From NCBI GenBank assembly GCA_002394725.1, contig DGUQ01000120.1, positions 1 to 11,737 on the forward strand: 11,737 nt of DNA, in the 5' to 3' direction. The DNA comes from Ruminococcaceae bacterium UBA4306. Its GTDB lineage: Bacteria > Bacillota > Clostridia > Oscillospirales > Acutalibacteraceae. Numbering within the stretch: the first letter of the stretch is position 1; every line of letters begins with the position of its first letter. The translations under genes and the position numbers were made by a program. Positions 1-8,429 of this stretch are shown piece by piece. The notes beneath the pieces are model-generated. The model did not search any database and had not been told where the DNA came from. It saw only the letters and a list, made by a program, of their open reading frames with translations.

Positions 1-228
1 TCCTCTACCCATAACGCGGGGCGTTATGGGGACCCCAAGAGTTGACAGGCGCCAGCAGTGACACTAAGCCAATCGCTTCGCTCTTGGAGTGTTGTTGCAT
101 GGGTGTTGTTAGCCAAATCAAAGATTTGGACAGCACCTCAAGCCTGCCTGCGCCCTCCGCCTTGTTCTGCAAAATTCTCCGCTAATATCTTTTTAAAGCT
201 TTTTATTGCTACTTAGTATGAAACCTGT
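1..228. other. Non-coding region downstream of the operon, rich in small inverted repeats
   Basis: I see no supportable gene here. It holds a perfect 10-bp inverted repeat with a 3-base loop (8-17 and 21-30, arm CCCATAACGC), a 7-bp hairpin (113-119 and 123-129, CCAAATC/GATTTGG), an imperfect hairpin formed by ACACT at 61-65 plus CCAA against TTGG plus AGTGT around 84-92, and a direct repeat GTGTTGTT at 89-96 and 103-110. None is followed by a T-tract on either strand, so none is a convincing intrinsic terminator for the EAL gene that ends at 229. An A/T-rich stretch at 187-207 follows that gene but forms no GC-rich stem. The density of short repeats suggests a dispersed non-coding repeat, which is an inference. 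Confidence 0.5.
8..30. repeat. Perfect 10-bp inverted repeat
   Basis: CCCATAACGC at 8-17 is the exact reverse complement of GCGTTATGGG at 21-30, with loop GGG. No T-run follows on either strand, so a transcription terminator is unlikely. It may be a palindromic intergenic repeat or a protein-binding site. Confidence 0.6.
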
Positions 229-2124
229 TTACACGAACGTGATACCGCGCTCTACGGACGGTTCATCCGCGGGGTTGGTTCTGGCGAGCAGATAGCCCTG
301 GATATAATCGCAATCCGCCTGTGAGGAAGCCGCCAGCTCCTCGTCGGTCTCGACGCCCTCACACAGCGCCTTGATGCCGAGGAAATGCGACAGCCGGATG
401 ATGCCCGTCAGCAGGCGTCTGCCCTTTTCGGTGCGCGAATCGCTGACCAGCTCGCGGTCGATCTTGATGATGTCGATCGGATAGTCGTTCAAGTCCTTGA
501 CCGAGGAATAGCCGCAGCCGAAGTCATCCAGCGCGATACGGCAGCCCAGCTCCTTGCAGGCGGTGATATTGTCGCTCACCTGCTGCTTACTCTCGGCAAA
601 GGCGTCCTCGGTGATCTCGATGACCAACTTGCCGATATCAAAATCGTACTGCCGGACAATATCCTTCATCCGCTCGATAAAGTTCTCGTCGGATAAGGTG
701 ATACGCGTCATGTTACAGGACAGCCAGAGATTCTTTTTAGGCGTATCCTTCCACTCCTCCAGCGTGCGGCAGCATTCGCCGAGGATGTAGAAATCGAGCT
801 CGTCGATCATCTCGGCGGTCTCCAGCATATAGATGTAGTCCGACGGCGTGATCACACCATCCTCGGGGCTGTCCCATCGGGACAACGCCTCGGCGCCGCA
901 GGCTGTCTTTCCCTTGCCGTCAAAGATATACTGCACGTACAGGCGGAATTCCTTTTTGTCCAAAGCGTCACGCAGCTTCTTTTTCAAGCCGTTCACATAT
1001 TCCTCGTGCCGGAGCAGCTTTGCGTCGGCGAACACATAAGGCTCACCCGTCTCACGCGCGTGATAGAAGCCCTGTCTGGCGTTGAAGAGCGCCTTTTCGC
1101 AGGAAATATTGGGCTGATCCAGATGGAACACGCCTGCCTGGAAATGGATATGGTACTTGAGCATGACGTCGTTGTTGAAATGATTCAGACGCGTGAGCAG
1201 CTGCTCGATGAATTCTTTTGCCTGTTCCTCAACAGGCGTTTCAAAGGCAAGGGCAAATCGCCCGTCTGAAACACGCGCGCAGAAGTCTGTTTCACGCGCC
1301 TGTGCCGCGATCTGAGAAGCGGCGTAGATCTGGATCTCCTCCGACACGGTCGGGTCGGCATACTGCAGAATACGCTGGACGTCGATACCGATATAGGCGA
1401 TATAGTACAGCGGACTGGAAGCAGGAGAAATAAAGTTATTATACCACTGCTCAAAATACAGGCTGTTGCCGATACCGGTGATCGGGTCGATCAGGCGGTT
1501 CTCTGTCGCCTGCTTCTCCTTTTTGCGGCGCTTGATGACGATCAGGATCAGGATGATACAGAGGATCAAAAGTCCGATCGCGACAAATACAAGCCAAACC
1601 GGAAAGTCGTTGGGCGAATTCGTTACAGCCGTCTCGACGGACAGACGCAGGATCTGCTCGGAGGAGGTGGATTGCAGCGACGTGGTCACGGTTTTGACCA
1701 GATCGTCGGACGCGATCGCGGTGAAGCCGACGCACAGCTCGATCTCCTGCTCCCCCTTTTGATAGGTCAGGATGTGCACCTCTTTCGCAAGATCGTCCAC
1801 ATCGCCCTTGGCATGGGCGGAGACGATCTCCACCTGCTTATTCTTAGCCAGACGGTACTGCTCGTTGGAGGTACCGGAGTTGATATAGGAAAAGTCGATG
1901 CCGCTGTCATCCGAGAGCTTTTTATACAGCTCCGGCAGGATCCCTTTATACTCCTTATCCTCGGTATCATAATACTCGATCGGGTACATATCGGGATCGC
2001 CGGCAATATAGATGGTGTTGCCGTTGGTCGGAGCATCGACGGTATAGACCGCCGCATCCGCGGTCAATGTACCGAACAGCAGCATTACCGCGACCGTGAT
2101 GATCGCTGTCAGTTTTCTTTTCAT
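229..2124 (-). CDS. Membrane c-di-GMP phosphodiesterase: shortened SBP-type sensor, degenerate GGDEF, intact EAL
   Basis: The 631-residue protein is predicted to hydrolyse c-di-GMP to pGpG. It has a signal peptide or N-terminal membrane segment (about 5-25) and an extracellular region resembling family-3 solute-binding domains (about 38-165). A transmembrane helix follows (about 174-197, then a KRRKKEK basic stretch), then a GGDEF-like domain (about 211-365) and an EAL domain (about 378-620). The GGDEF signature is replaced by SDGRF (286-290), so cyclase activity is unlikely. The EAL domain keeps its key residues: E412 in EAL, N471, E503 in VIEITE, D533 and D534 in DDFG, K554 in KID, and E589 in CEGVET. 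The sensor is about half the usual family-3 length, as if one lobe is missing. It is the last gene of the operon, nine bases after the glycosyltransferase stop, with AAGGG as ribosome-binding site. Because the operon is under a c-di-GMP riboswitch, it could give negative feedback (inference). Confidence 0.9.
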   Translation of the reverse strand: MKRKLTAIITVAVMLLFGTLTADAAVYTVDAPTNGNTIYIAGDPDMYPIEYYDTEDKEYKGILPELYKKLSDDSGIDFSYINSGTSNEQYRLAKNKQVEIVSAHAKGDVDDLAKEVHILTYQKGEQEIELCVGFTAIASDDLVKTVTTSLQSTSSEQILRLSVETAVTNSPNDFPVWLVFVAIGLLILCIILILIVIKRRKKEKQATENRLIDPITGIGNSLYFEQWYNNFISPASSPLYYIAYIGIDVQRILQYADPTVSEEIQIYAASQIAAQARETDFCARVSDGRFALAFETPVEEQAKEFIEQLLTRLNHFNNDVMLKYHIHFQAGVFHLDQPNISCEKALFNARQGFYHARETGEPYVFADAKLLRHEEYVNGLKKKLRDALDKKEFRLYVQYIFDGKGKTACGAEALSRWDSPEDGVITPSDYIYMLETAEMIDELDFYILGECCRTLEEWKDTPKKNLWLSCNMTRITLSDENFIERMKDIVRQYDFDIGKLVIEITEDAFAESKQQVSDNITACKELGCRIALDDFGCGYSSVKDLNDYPIDIIKIDRELVSDSRTEKGRRLLTGIIRLSHFLGIKALCEGVETDEELAASSQADCDYIQGYLLARTNPADEPSVERGITFV

Positions 2125-2133
2125 AGGCTACCC

Positions 2134-3564
2134 TTATTTCAAATTAATCTTTTGGCGCTTGATGCTTCCCCATTCCAGCTTCTTCTTTTTATAGCCGATG
2201 AACGCCGTCGCGCGCACCCAAGCCATGATAAAGCGCAGAACGCTGATCTCTACCGTACAGAGCAGCAGCGCCTTGAGCACATCGCGGAAGGTGACCTTGA
2301 GGTCGATGGTCTGCGTCCGCGCGAAGAAGGCGGTCATCGACATAACGGAGCCGAACAGCGCGTAGATGCCGAAGAAGATCAGCATGAACGGCACATTGAT
2401 CAGATCGACAAAGAAAGCGAGCACCATGGTGGTGATACCGAACACCTCGATGAACGGCGACAACAACTCATAGATCAAAAAGTAGAAATACGAGATAAAG
2501 CTGGTCAAGCCGAATTTGGGATTTGCCAGCATGACGCGGTGCTTCCACATCGACTGGAACAGCCCGATATGCCAGCGGCGGCGCTGCTTGCTCAGATCCT
2601 TGAGATTCTCCGGTACCTGCGACCAGCAGATCGCGTCGGTCGCGTAACGGATCAGATAGGGAATGTCGTTCGTCACACAATAGTCGTGCAGCTTGACGAC
2701 CAGCTCCATGTCCTCGCCCATGGTGGAAGCGTCATACCCACCCGCGGCGACAACGGTATCCTTTTTGAACAAGCCAAAGGCGCCCGAGATGATCAGTGAG
2801 CCGTTGAATTTATCGAACAGGATACGGGACGCGAGAAACGAGCGGTCATATTCGAGCACTTGCATACAGGCGAGCAGGTTGCGCGGCAGGCGGTAGTTGA
2901 TGACCCTGCCGTCCTTGATCTCGACGCTGTTGGACGGTCGTACCGCGCCGCCGACCGCTACGACGTTCTCGTCCTCCAGCACGGGCTTGACGATCTTGCT
3001 CAGCGAATCGTACTGCAATACGGAATCGGCGTCGATACAGATGAAGTAAGGATATTTACAGGCGTTGATCCCCATGTTCAGAGAATCCGCCTTACCGCCG
3101 TTTTTCTTGCGGATCAGGGTCAGGGGCACCTTAAAGGTCGCCGCCTCATAGACGAACTCCACCGGCTGACAGTTGATCTTGCGCTGTATCGGGCGGCGGA
3201 TCGGCAGCATATCGAACGCCTCGATCAGCTTAGCCGAGGTCTTGTCGGAGGAGCCGTCATCCACCACGACAATCTCGTACAGCGGATAGTCGAGCGTGAG
3301 CAGCGAGCGGACGTTCTCTACGATAGTCACGTCCTCGTTGAACGCCGGTACGATGATGCTGATGGGCACGTAATGATCCTTGAGGATGGTGTTTTTCAGC
3401 ATATCCTGCTGGCGTTTTTTGAACAGTGACGAGGAACCGGTGACCACGGCGATAAACAGAAAGGTGGAGTAACCGATCAGATAGAGCGCGAAGAAGATCT
3501 CTACGGCAAGCAAAAAGCCCTTGATGAACTCAAATGCCGCGTCGTTGAACAAAGCGTATCTCAC
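2134..3564 (-). CDS. Processive family-2 glycosyltransferase (PgaC/IcaA/hyaluronan-synthase type)
   Basis: The 476-residue membrane enzyme is predicted to polymerise a sugar, from a UDP-sugar donor, into an extracellular polysaccharide and to thread it through its own membrane domain. An N-terminal membrane helix (about 14-42) precedes a GT-A domain with the processive GT2 motifs: VDDGSSD (101-107), DAD (178-180), GED (283-285) and QRRRW (327-331). Several transmembrane helices follow (about 352-455), then a basic tail. No PilZ-like region is seen, so it is unlike BcsA cellulose synthase. Overall layout best matches PgaC/IcaA or hyaluronan synthase; the exact sugar cannot be read from sequence. 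The start is GTG, within a 4-base GTGA overlap with the HEAT-repeat gene stop, and is preceded by AGGAAGGTGG, which argues for translational coupling. The neighbouring deacetylase favours an N-acetylhexosamine polymer (inference). Confidence 0.9.
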   Translation of the reverse strand: MRYALFNDAAFEFIKGFLLAVEIFFALYLIGYSTFLFIAVVTGSSSLFKKRQQDMLKNTILKDHYVPISIIVPAFNEDVTIVENVRSLLTLDYPLYEIVVVDDGSSDKTSAKLIEAFDMLPIRRPIQRKINCQPVEFVYEAATFKVPLTLIRKKNGGKADSLNMGINACKYPYFICIDADSVLQYDSLSKIVKPVLEDENVVAVGGAVRPSNSVEIKDGRVINYRLPRNLLACMQVLEYDRSFLASRILFDKFNGSLIISGAFGLFKKDTVVAAGGYDASTMGEDMELVVKLHDYCVTNDIPYLIRYATDAICWSQVPENLKDLSKQRRRWHIGLFQSMWKHRVMLANPKFGLTSFISYFYFLIYELLSPFIEVFGITTMVLAFFVDLINVPFMLIFFGIYALFGSVMSMTAFFARTQTIDLKVTFRDVLKALLLCTVEISVLRFIMAWVRATAFIGYKKKKLEWGSIKRQKINLK

Positions 3565-4655
3565 GTTGCCGCCACCTTCCTTTCACTCAGCTTTTTGCGG
3601 TCGAACCGATAACGCATCATCTCGCCTGCGTAGCGGTCGTCGCCCTCGAATATATCAATAAAATCGGCGTACTCGAGCTTTAAGTTCTCGAGCGCCTGTG
3701 AAGCGTTCAGCCGCACATACCAGTTGCGGCTGCTCAGATTCTTTTTGAGTACCTCGATCGTTCTGTCCGAGGGATAGGACGCCAGCGCAAAGCAGGTGAT
3801 CGAGGTGTACTCCCAGTGCGTTTCATCCTCATGCTCGGCATATTGCATCAGCTGCTCATAGGCGGGCTCATAGGGATATCTGCCCAGATAGCGGATCGCG
3901 CAGTAATGGATCTCGCTGTCGAGATCCTGCCGGAGCAGACCGAGCATCCTCTCCTGAAAATCACCCGAGGAAAAGCGGATGCAGTCGAGGATCGCGAGCT
4001 GTGTGTTCAGCGAATACTCAGACAAACGCTCCCACAAAAGCTCGTTGAGCTCCTTTTTATCGCCGGCAAAGGTCAACAGACCGTCTGTCAGCAGTTTTTT
4101 GTTGTGATAATAGCCGGTGTTGTCGATGATCTTCAGCGCGTCGGCGACATTCTCCGCGTTACCCATGGAATAGAACGCGCCGAGGGCGTTCTCACGGCAG
4201 TAGATGGACGGCTTCTCCAGCAGATCGACCAGAATACGGTTGATCTGCGGCAGGTTTTCGCCGTAGAACAGCCGGTAACGCGCGATGATATACGGAAAGT
4301 ATGTCATCTGCAGCTCATTCTTGCGGCTGTAGCGATTTGCCAGCGCGACAAAAACATATTCGAGCTTACGCAGATACGCCCTGACCTGATCGGGATACTG
4401 TTCATACAGGATCTCCAGCGACTTGTCGAACGCCATCAGCTCACGGACGTTGGTCAGCTTTTTCAAAAGCATCAAACGGTGCCGGTCGTCCAGCACTTCC
4501 CTGCCGAACTGCTCCTTGATCAGATCGATATAATACAGCCGGCTTATCTCTGCTTCTCTGTCGTTGCGCTTGAACAGAAAGATACATACGATATTGAATC
4601 CGATCATTGCCAGACAAACGGCAAGATAGATATATACAATGATCTCAATCTTCAT
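3561..4655 (-). CDS. Membrane-anchored HEAT-repeat protein
   Basis: The 364-residue protein starts with one hydrophobic segment (about 5-28) followed by basic residues (KRNDR). The rest looks all-helical and cytoplasmic. From about residue 145 to 330 it shows repeated helix pairs typical of HEAT/armadillo-like folds, for example around ALGAFYSMGN (158-167), CAIRYLGRYP (252-261) and VRLNASQALENL (314-325). No catalytic motif is visible. Such helical repeats usually act as protein-binding scaffolds. It overlaps the hydrolase-like gene by 11 bases at its start and the glycosyltransferase gene by 4 bases at its end, so tight co-production with the synthase is likely. I infer a scaffold or synthase-partner role, perhaps standing in for the helical-repeat or small partner subunits of other exopolysaccharide machines. 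No named family was recognised. Confidence 0.8.
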   Translation of the reverse strand: MKIEIIVYIYLAVCLAMIGFNIVCIFLFKRNDREAEISRLYYIDLIKEQFGREVLDDRHRLMLLKKLTNVRELMAFDKSLEILYEQYPDQVRAYLRKLEYVFVALANRYSRKNELQMTYFPYIIARYRLFYGENLPQINRILVDLLEKPSIYCRENALGAFYSMGNAENVADALKIIDNTGYYHNKKLLTDGLLTFAGDKKELNELLWERLSEYSLNTQLAILDCIRFSSGDFQERMLGLLRQDLDSEIHYCAIRYLGRYPYEPAYEQLMQYAEHEDETHWEYTSITCFALASYPSDRTIEVLKKNLSSRNWYVRLNASQALENLKLEYADFIDIFEGDDRYAGEMMRYRFDRKKLSERKVAAT

Positions 4656-6828
4656 CCTGATCTCTCCAGCGTTCTTGTAATACGTAATACGAGCTCTTGA
4701 GCCGCTCGTGATAGGTCACATGATTGTTCCAGCCCTTCAGGGCGACAGGTTGGAGCTGTGCTCTGCGCGAGCCGTCATCCTTCGCGTACAGCCCTGCCCA
4801 CAGCTGATCGATCTCCATGTACTCGATGCCGTAATGCTCATAGTAATCGTCGTGGATCATCATCAGCGACGGATCGGCAAAGTTGAGCAGCTGCCACGGC
4901 AGCTTGATCTCCACAAAGCCGTCGCCTGCCATAAAGTCCGCCAGCGAGTTGAAGTCGGCGTCGGACGGATTGGCGTTGCCGTAGGTCAGCTTGCCGGTCT
5001 CAAACACCTCGGCAGGGGCTTGCAGATTATTATACAAAAGCGGCGTCGCCGTTTGCAGGATCATGTCGATATCGGTGAAGCGCGGCGAATCCTTTGACGG
5101 GATATTATTCTTGAGGTAGGCGTTGAACTCATAGACGTTCTCGGAATAGTTGCTGCGGAGCACCTCATAGCGCTCCTGCACCCTCACGCGGCTGTTCTTT
5201 TTACCCTCAAGCTCAATGACAAAGTCGACCGCGCGGTCGAACAGCATATCCTTCTCCTCATAATAGCTGCTGCCGCTTTTGGGCGTGATATCAAGAGGGA
5301 TATAGATCTTGTCGGCGTCGATATTCAAGCCGTCCTTGCTGACCTTGAAGTAGACGAACTTCTCGTCATATTTCATCGAGAGCCGAATATCGCCGCGCTC
5401 GGCAACGAGATCATCGTCTGTCCACTCGGCGTCGTCGCCGTCGACATAGCAGACGGATCGCTCCTTGCCGGGATCAAAGGAGAGCAGACCGAAATACTGC
5501 TCGTTCGTCTGGTAATCCGACCAGTAGGGGTCGCGCTTGAGGTTGACGGCGTACATCGTGTTCCATGTACGCTTGAACCACTCATCCTGCCAAGAGAACA
5601 CACAGCAGCCGGAGCAGCCTGCCGCCTTGATATCCTCGTAGCAATCGACGATCGCCTTGCCCTGCTCCTTTTCGGACATATTACCCTGATTTCTGCCGAG
5701 GTTCATCTCACGCTGCGCCATACCGCGTCCGGTCGAAACGCCGAACTCGGAGATCACGACGGGCATGGTGTGGTGCCGTGTGAGCATGGACAGATAGGCG
5801 CGGTAGGTGTTGAGCACACCGTCGGTATAGTACGGGGTAAGATCCGTGATACCGAACGCGCTCCAATCGGAGATATATGCCAGATAATCGGGATAATACG
5901 GATAGACATGGTAGGAAACGAACTGACCGGAGAGGAAGTCCTCGGTCGTCTTGATATGCTCCACATCCACCTCGGCGCACTTCATGAAGAAGCGCTCGAT
6001 CTCCTCGGGATACTCAAACGGATCGGTCGTCGGCCAGTTGGAAAAAGCGACGAGCTTCTGCGTTTTATAGCGGTTGGACTCGTACTCCACCACTCGATCG
6101 CCGACCTCGGCGAGCATGGCTTCAAAGGGCGTCGCCTCGGGCGAGGTATAGAAATACTTGCCCCGATACGCAGAAGCGCCCTCGATATCGCCGAACTGCT
6201 CGTTGGTAAAAGCGACGGTGACGTCCTCCCACTCTACGCCGAGGATGTAGCCGATAACCCACGGCGAGACATCGTGCAGATACACGCCCGAGCCCGCGGA
6301 CGCCATCCTGCCGACGCCGATCTTTTTGTTGCCGTGGATGACGTCGAGCATAGAGCGGCAGTCGTCGAGAAAGCGATCTCTGAAGCCCTGTTGGAACGCG
6401 TTGCGGTAGGAGTTCTGGATATAGTCGTTGACCCACACGCCGTGTATCATCCACAGGGGTTCGTCATTATTCTGATTGTATTCATAAAAAGCATTGTAGA
6501 AAACATCCTGCTGCACGGTATAGACGCGGATGGTGTTGGCGCCCATCTCCTGGATATACTTGAACCAGCGCTTATAGGTGTCCTTGTCGATCGCGAAATC
6601 GGTCGACCACTCACCCGGCTTACCGGAGCCGAGGTTGACGCCCTTGATCTCGAACGGCTCATAATCCTCGCCGTTGAACATCAATATCTGCTCGCCCTCG
6701 GTGCGGACAAAGGTGCTCGTCACCTTGCCGGGATCGAGGTCGATGTACCATCCCAGACGGTAATACGCGGTGTCAAGCCCCAGCGCGAGCAGTACCACAA
6801 TGATGACAATAATGATAAATCTCTTCAT
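4645..6828 (-). CDS. Membrane-anchored TIM-barrel glycoside-hydrolase-like protein with C-terminal CBM9/DOMON-like region
   Basis: The 727-residue protein has an N-terminal hydrophobic anchor (about 4-20) and is probably extracellular. Residues about 55-440 resemble clan-A-type TIM barrels of GH2/GH5-like enzymes: IKGVNLGSGKPGEW (61-74) with MGANTIRVYTV (95-105) as early strands. Two candidate carboxylates sit at E199 in GVEWE and E361 in VISEFG, the latter in a classic nucleophile setting, and a late aromatic strand FSWQDEW spans 411-417. After about 455, YVDGDDAEWTDDD (461-473) starts a beta-rich region like CBM9/DOMON sugar-binding domains. The likely role is trimming, releasing or binding the polymer made by the adjacent synthase; substrate is unknown and loss of activity is possible. 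The ATG at 6828 has only a poor ribosome-binding site (AAGG, 12 bases upstream), and a 91-base gap with a hairpin precedes it. Its end overlaps the HEAT-repeat gene by 11 bases. Confidence 0.8.
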   Translation of the reverse strand: MKRFIIIVIIVVLLALGLDTAYYRLGWYIDLDPGKVTSTFVRTEGEQILMFNGEDYEPFEIKGVNLGSGKPGEWSTDFAIDKDTYKRWFKYIQEMGANTIRVYTVQQDVFYNAFYEYNQNNDEPLWMIHGVWVNDYIQNSYRNAFQQGFRDRFLDDCRSMLDVIHGNKKIGVGRMASAGSGVYLHDVSPWVIGYILGVEWEDVTVAFTNEQFGDIEGASAYRGKYFYTSPEATPFEAMLAEVGDRVVEYESNRYKTQKLVAFSNWPTTDPFEYPEEIERFFMKCAEVDVEHIKTTEDFLSGQFVSYHVYPYYPDYLAYISDWSAFGITDLTPYYTDGVLNTYRAYLSMLTRHHTMPVVISEFGVSTGRGMAQREMNLGRNQGNMSEKEQGKAIVDCYEDIKAAGCSGCCVFSWQDEWFKRTWNTMYAVNLKRDPYWSDYQTNEQYFGLLSFDPGKERSVCYVDGDDAEWTDDDLVAERGDIRLSMKYDEKFVYFKVSKDGLNIDADKIYIPLDITPKSGSSYYEEKDMLFDRAVDFVIELEGKKNSRVRVQERYEVLRSNYSENVYEFNAYLKNNIPSKDSPRFTDIDMILQTATPLLYNNLQAPAEVFETGKLTYGNANPSDADFNSLADFMAGDGFVEIKLPWQLLNFADPSLMMIHDDYYEHYGIEYMEIDQLWAGLYAKDDGSRRAQLQPVALKGWNNHVTYHERLKSSYYVLQERWRDQDED

Positions 6829-6919
6829 AACGTTATATAGCCTTGCGCGGCAGGCTCATGCGCTTCACGTCTGCCGCTGATCCAATCGAATTGGCTCTGT
6901 TCTTTCTGTCATACTAATA
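6829..6919 (-). other. 91-base gap with hairpin ahead of the hydrolase-like gene
   Basis: This is the only sizeable gap inside the operon. GCGGCAG (6847-6853) pairs with CTGCCGC (6871-6877), extendable by a wobble pair and a C-G pair. A smaller CCAAT/ATTGG repeat lies at 6882-6894, and a 10-bp palindrome ATAACGTTAT (6827-6836) touches the start codon. No T-tract follows the main hairpin, so it is not an intrinsic terminator. TATATA lies just before the start codon but has no good -35 partner. RNA processing, stability or translational control is possible. Confidence 0.5.
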
Positions 6920-8392
6920 TCAGTTTGCGTTTTCGATAAACTTCTTGACGCGGGATTGCGCGCTGTACTGCGCCAGCACGTCGATATTCTCGTCCAAAAA
7001 CTCCGTGCGCCGACGGATATAATCCTTCATCTGCGTAACGGCGCTATCAAAGCTGTGGAGATTTCTCTCCGCGGGATTCAGCAGCGTATCGTCGTCATAG
7101 GAATAGCCCCAGCGCTCCTCGTTGCGCTTGACGGCATCGCCGAGATAGGCGATCGTATCGTCGATGTACTGATCAAGATACTCATCGGACAGAACGCTCT
7201 TGCGCAGGTCGCGGTAGCGATCGATGATACGCTTGGTAAAGTCCTTATCCTTGACGAGCATCCAATACCACGGCGCGTTGATCAGACGGAAATCGTCCGT
7301 GGGGATCGCCTGCTCCTGATAGTTATCACAGGCGTTGTTGAAATCCCAGATACACATGCGGAATCTGCCGTCCTTATCCTTGTAGATATAGGTGGAATAC
7401 GCGCCAACGTCGTAGTTGCCCGTCAATTCGTTGATGATGAAGTAATTGACGAATGAATCGATATCGATCAGCTTTTTGTAGCCGTAGGCGTCGTTATCGA
7501 AATCATAGGAATAGATCGCCTTTTCAAAGGACGAAAAGTCCTTGGTGATGGACGTCATGAGCTCCGGCGTGATATTCTTCTTTCCGGGATACTCAATATT
7601 GATGCCGGAGGTGGCGTTCAGACGATAGGCGTATTTTGTAAAGTTATTGATGTCCTCCTCAGAGGTTCTGTCCATCCTCAGCAGATAGCCGGAATAGGTG
7701 TTATCCTTTTTATCGACCGTAAGCGGCAGCCTCGCGCCGTTTTTGCCGGCGGTGACGGTCTCCGTCATCACGTAGACGCCCTCATACTCACCGTTGAGGA
7801 ACAGCTCGCAGAAGCGGACGTTCGGCGCGTAGCCCATGATCTCGCCGCCGATGTTGTACCACATATAGTTGCGCAGCAGGGTCTTGTCGAGGAACGGTCC
7901 GTGCAGAACCCACTCGCTGTGCGCGTCCATGCCCATCACGCTTTGATCATTACCGTCCCCCACGCTGTCAACCAGCTTGATCTTGTAACTCAGCTTGTCA
8001 AAATAACGCGAGGAGTTGCCGTGGACGTGGATGGTCGCTTCGCTGACGAGCGTCGGCTCGTCGCCGATGTGATTGTTGGTTTCCTCATGATCGGTGATCC
8101 TGACGGTCGAGAGGATACGGTCAGCGTCGTCGGACGCGGTCGTAAAGCCCTTATGGTGACCTTCTTCATCCAAGATAGGCTTGCCGGGGATCTCCTTGCC
8201 GCCCGTATCGATTTGAACCAGCGGCAGGTGGGTGCAGAAAACGTCTGTGCCGTGGTCGGTGCAGACCGGCTTCTCTATGGCGGAGCGGTGCTGATGCACT
8301 CTCGGCGGTTCCTGCTTCAAAAAAATCGTCGCGGAAAATCCGGTGATCAAAAGGGCGATACAGAGGAGGATACCGATTATTTTGTTTTTCAT
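6920..8392 (-). CDS. CotH-family kinase-like protein, N-terminally membrane anchored
   Basis: The 490-residue protein belongs to the CotH family, whose Bacillus founder is an atypical protein kinase acting on spore-coat proteins. An N-terminal hydrophobic segment (about 5-25) suggests a membrane anchor or uncleaved signal. CotH landmarks follow in order: HVHGNSSR (122-129), LSYKIKL (134-140) with candidate ATP-contacting lysines, WVLHGPFLDKTLLRN (161-175), ELFLNGEYEGVYVMTE (196-211), and the metal-binding segment IWDFNNACDNY (348-358) with D350 and D356. The C-terminal part is helical (about 375-490). Length fits the family. The ribosome-binding site AAAGGCGGTGG is close to consensus. The position between the deacetylase and hydrolase-like genes suggests a surface role in exopolysaccharide production, not sporulation. 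Target is unknown; a protein or a glycan could be phosphorylated (inference). Confidence 0.88.
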   Translation of the reverse strand: MKNKIIGILLCIALLITGFSATIFLKQEPPRVHQHRSAIEKPVCTDHGTDVFCTHLPLVQIDTGGKEIPGKPILDEEGHHKGFTTASDDADRILSTVRITDHEETNNHIGDEPTLVSEATIHVHGNSSRYFDKLSYKIKLVDSVGDGNDQSVMGMDAHSEWVLHGPFLDKTLLRNYMWYNIGGEIMGYAPNVRFCELFLNGEYEGVYVMTETVTAGKNGARLPLTVDKKDNTYSGYLLRMDRTSEEDINNFTKYAYRLNATSGINIEYPGKKNITPELMTSITKDFSSFEKAIYSYDFDNDAYGYKKLIDIDSFVNYFIINELTGNYDVGAYSTYIYKDKDGRFRMCIWDFNNACDNYQEQAIPTDDFRLINAPWYWMLVKDKDFTKRIIDRYRDLRKSVLSDEYLDQYIDDTIAYLGDAVKRNEERWGYSYDDDTLLNPAERNLHSFDSAVTQMKDYIRRRTEFLDENIDVLAQYSAQSRVKKFIENAN

Positions 8393-8429
8393 TCAACCAC
8401 CGCCTTTCACCGCTGATGATGTAGTATTA

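Noticed and set aside
1150..1500. Diguanylate cyclase activity of the GGDEF-like domain
   Set aside because: The active-site loop reads SDGRF instead of GGDEF or GGEEF, so only a structural or regulatory role is likely.
1672..2799. Long open frame on the plus strand (375 codons) opposite the EAL and glycosyltransferase genes
   Set aside because: Antisense shadow: it spans two well-supported minus-strand genes, has a composition rich in D, H, R and Q, and shows no family motif.
2134..3564. Cellulose synthase (BcsA) identity for the glycosyltransferase
   Set aside because: The protein is short, has no PilZ-like region, and sits with a PgaB/IcaB-like deacetylase; PgaC/IcaA or hyaluronan-synthase type fits better.
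5770..6840. Long open frame on the plus strand opposite the hydrolase-like gene; a similar one at 8769-9872 opposite the deacetylase
   Set aside because: Both mirror genes with clear domains on the other strand and have no recognisable domain or ribosome-binding site of their own.
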